DNA of 10,572 nt, taken from positions 1-10,572 of the forward strand of contig JBBKWP010000198.1 of assembly GCA_037968995.1 (NCBI GenBank), given 5' to 3'. Below, piece by piece: positions 6,307 through 10,572 of this stretch. Made by a program: the position numbers and the translations under genes. How positions within the stretch are numbered: position 1 is the first letter of the stretch; each line of letters starts with the position of its first letter. The notes beneath the pieces were generated by a model. It saw only the letters and a program-made list of their open reading frames with translations. It had not been told where the DNA came from and ran no database searches. The DNA comes from JAEXNA01 sp037968995. Its GTDB lineage: Bacteria; Vulcanimicrobiota; Xenobia; Xenobiales; JADMJV01.

Positions 6307-7191
6307 TCATGAGGCTTTCGAAATGCCGTCGCGGATATCGCTCCACTCGCTTTCAAAATAGCGTGGCGTTCGACCCGCCATTTCAAGGCCCAGTCGCTGC
6401 CATAAGGAAGTGAGATCAACCCGACCGCCTTTGTAAACGAGCAAGTCCGCTTGCGTCTTAAGACTGTGGTGCCCCGTGCCGGCGTCGCCGAGTCGGATGA
6501 CATCATCGAGGCTCCAAGCTGTTTGTATATTCCCACCCCTGGCCAGGATGCTTCGAAATACTTTTCGCACGCCAACCTGATTGCCCGACTGATTTCTGAG
6601 ATCAAGGTCCACAAGGAACCAGAAAAGCGCGCCGCCCCAGTAGGTTCGGCCCCAACTGCTGTCGTAAGCGAGGCCTCGGTCGGACGAACTGGCCTGCCCC
6701 TGGGGCAAGCCCCTCGCCAAGTCCCGCCAAAATTTGGTCTCACTCAGCATCCCCGCCCGCAACCGAATGATGGGCTCTAAATAGGTGGCCATGCCCTCTT
6801 CAAGCCAGCGGTGTCCGTCGACATTGGGAAAGGCCAGATGAGCCATCTCGTGGACCAGAATCCAGTGCTGTTTCAAACGCTGCATGTCCACGTCACGGCC
6901 TATCTTCAAAGTGATGGCGGGCCTCGAATAGCCATAGGTTTTCCCTTGGATGCCGTCGCCCGGTGCGAACGAGAGATGGAGCTTTAGGCTGGGAACGGGA
7001 AACTCCCCGAAATAGTCCGCCGTGGCCTCTCCGGACTCGGTGACCCATCGGGCGATCTCTTGCACCTCAAGATGTGTGTCGGCGTCGACGATGAGCTTGA
7101 TCCGAGAACGGCCGATGGCGATCTCTTGAACCTCGGCCGCTTGAACAGAGCCGATCAAAGTCAAAAATATCAGAACTATGGTGAGTTTCAT
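6307..7191 (-). CDS. Secreted zinc metallopeptidase-like protein (gluzincin, peptidase MA-type)
   Basis: A 294-residue protein with a Sec signal peptide (M-K-L-T, hydrophobic IVLIFLTLIGSV, cleavage near V-Q-A at 16-18). Residues 113-136 hold the zinc site: H114-E-M-A-H118, then 13 residues, then E132 in WLEEGMATY. H114 and H118 would bind zinc, E115 would be the catalytic base, and E132 the third ligand, as in gluzincins (HExxH...E). The spacing of 13 is shorter than the 18 usual in the M1 family and fits shorter peptidase MA-like relatives. YWGGALFWF at 184-192 resembles the Tyr-containing YxxG segment downstream of the site in M1 enzymes, so Y184 may stabilise the transition state. The substrate is unknown; it probably acts in the periplasm or outside the cell. 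The start ATG 7191 is followed directly by the signal peptide; the ribosome site is weak (AAAGA). It is divergent from the gene at 7229, with only 37 bases between. Confidence 0.85.
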   Translation of the reverse strand: MKLTIVLIFLTLIGSVQAAEVQEIAIGRSRIKLIVDADTHLEVQEIARWVTESGEATADYFGEFPVPSLKLHLSFAPGDGIQGKTYGYSRPAITLKIGRDVDMQRLKQHWILVHEMAHLAFPNVDGHRWLEEGMATYLEPIIRLRAGMLSETKFWRDLARGLPQGQASSSDRGLAYDSSWGRTYWGGALFWFLVDLDLRNQSGNQVGVRKVFRSILARGGNIQTAWSLDDVIRLGDAGTGHHSLKTQADLLVYKGGRVDLTSLWQRLGLEMAGRTPRYFESEWSDIRDGISKAS

Positions 7192-7228
7192 TTTTCTTTG
7201 AACGAAAGATCAGGAGAAAAGTTCTGTC

Positions 7229-7735
7229 TTGTTTGTGGGTTGGAAGAAAGGGCTTCGGGCGGTGGGTAAAAAAGCTGGTTGGGTGCGAGATGAGGATCTG
7301 CTATACAATTTGGGTCTCTTCGACCCCGAGGGTACTGAGAATCTTCGGGCGGTGCGTCGACCGGCGGGAGAGGACCTGGTGGTGGAGTTTGTTCCGAAGG
7401 CGGCTTGGTCCCGCGAGGGCGCTTTGGCTGCCTTCTGGTTGGCTACGCTGTGGCGCTTTTTAGAGGATTCGCATCAAAACACTCTGGCTTTTGAGGGGCT
7501 TGCCTATCAGGCTGTGGCCGAACGTCTCGACGCGAAAATGTTTGAGGGTCTGTTCGAGCAAGTTCGTTCGAGGCTGACGCTACCGCCGCCCTATGGCGTG
7601 GAGTTGCGGGAGGCTTTTCGGGTGCTGAACGGTCGGGTGACGTCTTTTGTGGGAACGACCACGGACGGTGAGATGTGGGCGAGCTTTTTTCAGGCTGGGG
7701 TGTTCCAGTTGGATGCCCTGGCGCCCTTGGATTAA
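7229..7735 (+). CDS. Hypothetical protein, about 168 residues
   Basis: Not recognised. The start TTG 7229 is chosen for AGGAG at 7212-7216, 12 bases upstream; GTG 7235 (two codons later) is possible but its spacing is long. The N-terminus is basic (WKKGLRAVGKKAGW, residues 5-18). Then comes DEDLLYNLGLFDPEGTENLR (21-40), a strand EDLVVEFVP (48-56), a helical Trp-rich core GALAAFWLATLWRFLED (64-80), a second helix AFEGLAYQAVAERLDAKMFE (87-106), and TLPPPYGVELREAFRVLNGR. There is no signal peptide, so it is probably cytosolic. The hydrophobic helix at 64-77 is bounded by charged residues and is more likely buried than transmembrane. The gene converges on the one at 7745 with only 9 bases between the stop codons and no room for a terminator. 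Confidence 0.7.
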   Translation: MFVGWKKGLRAVGKKAGWVRDEDLLYNLGLFDPEGTENLRAVRRPAGEDLVVEFVPKAAWSREGALAAFWLATLWRFLEDSHQNTLAFEGLAYQAVAERLDAKMFEGLFEQVRSRLTLPPPYGVELREAFRVLNGRVTSFVGTTTDGEMWASFFQAGVFQLDALAPLD

Positions 7736-7744
7736 GACGATGGC

Positions 7745-8527
7745 CTAGGCGACGACAAGCAAATTTGAGGGGGACTTGGCGGCTAGGTTGTGCTCGAGAT
7801 AAGCGACACCGTCTTCTATGGTGGTCTGTTTGCCGCCGGCGATCATTTCACCCCAGGCCCATCCGTACATGGTGAGCCTTACGTCGGCTTGGCTGTTACC
7901 GGAACGGGACTTTTCTAATTGACCATCCTCGGTACCGCCCATGAGCCGAGCGGCGGCTTCATTGACGCCCTCCCGATTGCCCTTTATGGCGGCTTCCACG
8001 CCCTGGTCGAAGGCTCGCAGAGACAACGGGGCGAGTCCGTGGATGAGTTGATTGGCGACGTTCAAGGACTGTCGTAAGAGACCGTTGAGAGTGCGGTAGC
8101 CGCCCCCTTTGACGAGATCGCCGGTGAGTTCGTGACCGATGGAGAGCGCGGCGTAAAGACCTTTGCGGTTCTGAGTTCGCTGAGCCATATCGACGGCGGT
8201 GAGGAAGTGGCCGATCTGATTGCTGTATTCGGTCCCCCAGATGGGGCTGTCTCGCAAGTCGTCGTGGAGTCCCTGGTCGGAGAAGCTGACTTCCTTGGCA
8301 AAATGAGTGGGGGCGACCTTGTTGTCCGAAGTAACGTCTAAGATGAAGTCGACACGGTCCTTGAGGTTGTCGCCGGGGAGGCGTTCGTCGGTGACGAGGG
8401 CCTTGAAGCCCTCATAAGCGTTGTCTTCACGCAGTTTCTTGAGATCGTTGAACTGTTCGTCCGTCGCGAGTCGACGCTTCCAAGTCAGGGCGGTGCTTTG
8501 CTTTGCAGCGTTGGGGGTGCCGAACAT
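7745..8527 (-). CDS. Conserved-looking hypothetical protein, 260 residues, histidine/glycine motifs
   Basis: Not assignable to a named family. Distinct motifs are Q-I-G-H-F-L-T-A-V-D-M-A at 104-115, S-I-G-H-E-L-T-G-D at 129-137, G-N-S-Q-A-D-V-R-L-T at 210-219 and Y-G-W-A-W-G-E-M at 221-228. Two Gly-His pairs plus E133 and D137 could form a metal or polar site, but this is inference. The first 70 residues are charged and helical (TWKRRLATDEQFNDLKKLRE), and the middle (143-182) is also helical. There is no signal peptide or membrane segment, so it should be soluble and cytoplasmic. No Shine-Dalgarno is visible before ATG 8527; instead TATGAT lies exactly 6 bases upstream, which fits a leaderless transcript. 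It is divergent from the membrane protein gene at 8706. Confidence 0.75.
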   Translation of the reverse strand: MFGTPNAAKQSTALTWKRRLATDEQFNDLKKLREDNAYEGFKALVTDERLPGDNLKDRVDFILDVTSDNKVAPTHFAKEVSFSDQGLHDDLRDSPIWGTEYSNQIGHFLTAVDMAQRTQNRKGLYAALSIGHELTGDLVKGGGYRTLNGLLRQSLNVANQLIHGLAPLSLRAFDQGVEAAIKGNREGVNEAAARLMGGTEDGQLEKSRSGNSQADVRLTMYGWAWGEMIAGGKQTTIEDGVAYLEHNLAAKSPSNLLVVA

Positions 8528-8533
8528 AAGAGC

Positions 8534-8539
8534 ATCATA
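8534..8539 (-). promoter_or_regulatory. TATGAT -10 box placed for a leaderless transcript
   Basis: On the minus strand TATGAT is followed by GCTCTT and then ATG 8527. A transcript starting 6-7 bases after the box would begin at or next to the start codon. No -35 resembling TTGACA lies at 16-18 bases (AGGGTC at 17), as is common for leaderless TANNNT promoters in other bacteria. Confidence 0.45.
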
Positions 8540-8581
8540 GATTCGTTAAATGAAAGGACCCTGAAATCACTGTAGTGCCGT

Positions 8582-8610
8582 TTGTGATTCCCAGTTCGAT
8601 CCTGTAGAGT
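8582..8610 (+). promoter_or_regulatory. Sigma70-like promoter for the membrane protein gene
   Basis: TTGTGA (8582-8587), a 17-base spacer, then TAGAGT (8605-8610). The -35 matches TTGACA at four of six bases and the -10 keeps the key TA...T. Transcription would begin near 8617, giving an untranslated leader of about 90 bases before TTG 8706. It lies in the 178-base divergent gap. Confidence 0.35.
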
Positions 8611-8690
8611 TTGGTTCGGTCTCTTCGTCGGCGAAGAGTCAGGGTCATTCGACCCTTACGTTTCCCGCCGATTTGGATGAGAATGAGTCG

Positions 8691-8696
8691 AGGAGG
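8691..8696 (+). promoter_or_regulatory. Strong Shine-Dalgarno AGGAGG deciding the TTG start at 8706
   Basis: A perfect AGGAGG with a 9-base spacer to TTG 8706. An earlier in-frame TTG (8673) lacks any comparable site, and with that start AGGAGG would lie inside the coding region as Arg-Arg codons. Confidence 0.55.
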
Positions 8697-8705
8697 CCTT
8701 TTACC

Positions 8706-10046
8706 TTGGGAAAAGATGAAGAAGCGACCATACGGCGGGCGATCGGCTACGGAGACTTTACCGGTGAGGTGCTGCTGGATCCAGAGACACCGTTGGAGCA
8801 GCTTTTCAACCTCCCGCTGATCGCGGGGTGCCTACTGCTGCTGTGCTCCGGAGGCTATCTGGTTCTCGCCGCATTCGAGGTGGTGCAAGGGGGGGAGGCC
8901 AGGGCGTGGAGTCTGCTCTTCAGCGGGATCGTATTGACGCCGATAGGAGTTTTCCTACGCTCCTTGGTCGATGTTCATTACAAGTTACACCTCGACGAGC
9001 GGACCATAACTCTCTATCGGCGGGTCTTCCAGTGGCGCACATCTCGGAAGGTGGGTGAGTTTTCCGACGTCGAATGCCTTGAGATCGACCACAGCCGGAC
9101 CCGAATTAAGGATCATCGGTACAGCGATGAGACCTATGTAGACCAGTACCGGTACGGCCTTTTTCTACTCATGAAGAACGGCCGACGCCTCCGGATCCTA
9201 AAGCGTGCTCATTTGGATCACGGTCTGGTGCACGAGCGGGCACGTTTCGTGGCGCAGCACCTCGAGGTGAACGTGCGAGGTGCCCGACAGACGCCTCAAA
9301 TGTCGCGCAGTTCGGGCTCATGCTCGGTGTCAGGCTGCAGTAAACTGGGCGGCTTACTGCTGGTTATGATGCTGATCCACTCTGTGGTGGGCTGGTTCCA
9401 GGACAAACCCAAATCTCAGCGCGTTAGGCCGGGTCAGAAGGCGGTGGCGGTCCATCAGACTCCGGAACCCCCGCCGTCATCGCTGGCTCTCTACTGTCAT
9501 CGCCTCCGTGAGTTGAGTTTCGATTCATGGTCGTCGCTTCTAGCGAGCGGGTTGGTTGACGTGGTGACGACGGACTCGCTTTGGAAGGTGCTGCATAATA
9601 CCCCCCCGCTCAGCGCGCCGGTGGACCCACCCCATCTTTCCACCGTTTTAAGTCGCTCAAGCCGAGTGGTCTCGAGCATGGCTCTGAAGTTGGACTTATA
9701 TCTTGGAAAAGAGTCGGAGTCTCAGACGGCGAGGCTTGAGAGATGGAAGAAGCATATCTCCTTGCGCCTGGAGATAGAGGCCGAAGACGGCGCCGCTCTT
9801 CCTATTCTTCTCCGCAATCTTGAACTGGGTTTTCGGCGTATGGCAATGGGGTCTCCCCGACACGGTAAAGCGTTTATGACTCTCAAAGTCTCTCCCCTTG
9901 CTAAGAAGCCTCAGGTCATTCCTGAGGAGGACGGATTCACTCTGGTGGTCCCAGCTTACCAGCCGATCGATCCTACCGATTTAGGCCTCACGCCATCTGG
10001 AGATTTCCCCCCGACCTTTACGGGCAATCGAGACGTTTGGGATTGA
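8706..10046 (+). CDS. Multi-pass membrane protein with PH-like segment, unknown function
   Basis: A 446-residue protein from TTG 8706, or 457 residues if TTG 8673 is used; numbering here is from 8706. Two hydrophobic segments form a hairpin: about 36-59 (LPLIAGCLLLLCSGGYLVLA) and about 68-89 (AWSLLFSGIVLTPIGVFLRS). Residues 90-189 look like a bacterial PH-type (bPH/DUF304-like) barrel: KLHLDERTITLYRRVFQWRT, then EFSDVECLEIDHS and YGLFLLMKNGRRLRIL. A third segment lies at about 215-231 (LGGLLLVMMLIHSVVGWF), after a Ser/Cys-rich stretch (SSGSCSVSGCS). The last 215 residues are soluble, with a Pro-rich linker (TPEPPPSS) and a charged region (LYLGKESESQTARLERWKKH), and are of unknown fold. The hairpin plus PH-like layout is known in small membrane-associated proteins; the C-terminal part is not recognised. 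It contains runs of seven G (8889-8895) and seven C (9601-9607). Confidence 0.75.
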   Translation: MGKDEEATIRRAIGYGDFTGEVLLDPETPLEQLFNLPLIAGCLLLLCSGGYLVLAAFEVVQGGEARAWSLLFSGIVLTPIGVFLRSLVDVHYKLHLDERTITLYRRVFQWRTSRKVGEFSDVECLEIDHSRTRIKDHRYSDETYVDQYRYGLFLLMKNGRRLRILKRAHLDHGLVHERARFVAQHLEVNVRGARQTPQMSRSSGSCSVSGCSKLGGLLLVMMLIHSVVGWFQDKPKSQRVRPGQKAVAVHQTPEPPPSSLALYCHRLRELSFDSWSSLLASGLVDVVTTDSLWKVLHNTPPLSAPVDPPHLSTVLSRSSRVVSSMALKLDLYLGKESESQTARLERWKKHISLRLEIEAEDGAALPILLRNLELGFRRMAMGSPRHGKAFMTLKVSPLAKKPQVIPEEDGFTLVVPAYQPIDPTDLGLTPSGDFPPTFTGNRDVWD

Positions 10047-10270
10047 GTCCACCGCGAGCGCTTTGAGGCTTGGTTGGATGACCTAAGTGGAGAGGGGTCT
10101 TCCTTTGTGAGGGCTGTCTTGACGGCGCGTCGCGCGGTCATGAGTTGTGAGACGAGTTGGGTCTTCACCTCCGGCAAAAGATGGGGATTGGTGCATCGCC
10201 AGAGCTTTCGTTTGACGACGAAATAGCGGCCGTCGGGGGTCTGGGGAAAGGGTTCCTTGGGTTTTGCCAT
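9956..10270 (-). CDS. Small conserved hypothetical protein (DGRY-VVK-KLWR type) with an aberrant C-terminus
   Basis: A 104-residue frame. Residues 1-57 are a recognisable small family from my memory of bacterial genomes: P-F-P-Q-T-P-D-G-R-Y-F-V-V-K, K-L-W-R-C-T-N-P-H-L, then VSQLMTARRAVKTAL. Function is unknown. In relatives as I recall them, a segment like AAKRALGERGPVWW with an acidic tail follows; here residues 62-104 are Ser/Arg/Lys-rich and do not match. From 10046 down to 9956 the frame overlaps the end of the convergent membrane protein gene by 91 bases and reads like a shadow of it. The authentic part is therefore about 10095-10270, and the tail is probably a frameshift or a lost stop. 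There is no Shine-Dalgarno; TAAAAT sits 6 bases before ATG 10270. Confidence 0.6.
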   Translation of the reverse strand: MAKPKEPFPQTPDGRYFVVKRKLWRCTNPHLLPEVKTQLVSQLMTARRAVKTALTKEDPSPLRSSNQASKRSRWTQSQTSRLPVKVGGKSPDGVRPKSVGSIGW

Positions 10271-10276
10271 AGGGCT

Positions 10277-10282
10277 ATTTTA
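10277..10282 (-). promoter_or_regulatory. TAAAAT -10 box placed for a leaderless transcript
   Basis: On the minus strand TAAAAT is followed by AGCCCT and then ATG 10270, the same 6-base spacing as at 8534-8539. No TTGACA-like -35 lies 16-18 bases upstream. Confidence 0.45.
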
Positions 10283-10335
10283 GAGGGCCCGGACTCGAAG
10301 TCTTCTCTGGGGATTACGTTTGACTGTGGGATTTT

Positions 10336-10356
10336 TAGGGACAGCAGCTAGGGACA
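10336..10356 (+). repeat. Direct repeat TAGGGACA x2, 13-base period
   Basis: TAGGGACA occurs at 10336-10343 and 10349-10356, separated by GCAGC, in the 109-base divergent gap between starts 10270 (minus) and 10380 (plus). A 13-base period is a little more than one helical turn. A protein-binding pair is possible but so is chance. Confidence 0.35.
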
Positions 10357-10379
10357 TTTTGAAATCCGTAGAACCTTGA

Positions 10380-10572
10380 ATGATGAATAGGGGTTGTTTC
10401 ATTAGTCTGGGTGTTGTGTTTTTGATCTCCAACGGATTGCAATCCGTCCGGAACCCACCGGACATAGGCGACGGGCCGGGGGCCATCGGTTTCGTGATCG
10501 GATACTGGGGTGTCCCTATCGGCTTGATTCTGGTGGGGCTGTTCAAGTCTGACAAAAAAGCAAACGATGATG
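10380..10572 (+). CDS. Small membrane protein, 3' truncated at the window edge
   Basis: An open frame from ATG 10380 (directly after an in-frame TGA, with a second ATG at 10383) to the end of the window, at least 64 residues. Two hydrophobic segments are visible: about 6-17 (FISLGVVFLISN) and about 36-54 (AIGFVIGYWGVPIGLILVGL). A polar Pro/Gly loop separates them (QSVRNPPDIGDGPG), and a charged FKSDKKAND stretch follows. It therefore looks like a helical hairpin in the inner membrane, cut off by the window edge. No family is recognised. No good Shine-Dalgarno precedes it; the nearest upstream motif is TAGAAC at 10369-10374, which lacks the final T of a -10 box. Confidence 0.6.
   Translation, partial: MMNRGCFISLGVVFLISNGLQSVRNPPDIGDGPGAIGFVIGYWGVPIGLILVGLFKSDKKANDD

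Noticed and set aside
6138..6743. Minus-strand 201-codon frame overlapping the protease-like gene and the hairpin
   Set aside because: It runs through the intergenic terminator and overlaps, in another frame, a gene with a signal peptide and HExxH site. The peptide has low-complexity composition and no motif.
8889..9607. Runs of seven G (8889-8895) and seven C (9601-9607) as phase-variable switches
   Set aside because: Seven-base runs occur by chance at this GC content, and nothing indicates length variation, so they are mentioned only within the gene entry.
1..10572. CRISPR array, toxin-antitoxin pair, retron, phage-defence island or mobile element
   Set aside because: No regularly spaced repeats, reverse transcriptase, nuclease, integrase or transposase motifs, or terminal inverted repeats are visible. 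The macro-domain protein has no adjacent ADP-ribosyltransferase that would suggest a DarTG-type pair.

Overview
The window looks like ordinary chromosomal DNA of a diderm (Gram-negative-type) bacterium of moderately high GC (by eye in the high 50s percent). The evidence is four genes with Sec signal peptides, one of which has a clear lipobox, Shine-Dalgarno sites (AGGAGG) before several starts, frequent GTG/TTG starts, and dense packing. The lineage cannot be fixed from the sequence. The mix of poorly characterised secreted proteins, TPR proteins and Big-type lipoproteins suggests an under-sampled environmental phylum; an Eremiobacterota/Xenobia-like origin is only a hunch. There is no rRNA, tRNA, CRISPR array, insertion sequence, integrase or phage gene.

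Layout, left to right: the 3' end of a plus-strand gene (1-168); a minus-strand macro-domain (ADP-ribose-binding) protein (199-663); a minus-strand 604-residue TPR protein with an N-terminal membrane anchor (813-2627); a minus-strand small secreted beta-sandwich protein resembling PliG-type lysozyme inhibitors (2717-3085). Divergent from it is a small secreted protein of unknown function (3236-3691), then a 797-residue modular lipoprotein (3800-6193) with a helical/coiled-coil centre, a DUF1566-like segment and two Ig-like (Big) domains. A hairpin separates it from a convergent secreted zinc metalloprotease-like protein (6307-7191, HEMAH...E). Next come an unknown 168-residue plus-strand protein (7229-7735), an unknown 260-residue minus-strand protein (7745-8527), a divergent multi-pass membrane protein with a PH-like segment (8706-10046), a minus-strand small conserved protein whose tail overlaps that gene (9956-10270), and the start of a small two-helix membrane protein that leaves the window (10380-10572).

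Gene order does not define a recognisable pathway. The central part (2717-7191) is an envelope cluster: three secreted proteins and a lipoprotein side by side. An identical 9-mer, GGAACTTTT, resembling an ECF/sigma-E -35 element, lies about 90-100 nt upstream of two of these genes, so shared regulation is possible. Two other genes (starts 8527 and 10270) have no Shine-Dalgarno and carry a TANNNT box exactly 6 nt before ATG, the pattern of leaderless transcripts. I did not find a convincing new multi-gene system. The most distinctive items are the modular lipoprotein, the leaderless-type promoters, the paired GGAACTTTT boxes and the odd C-terminus of the 104-residue protein. No stretch longer than about 180 bases lacks a gene.
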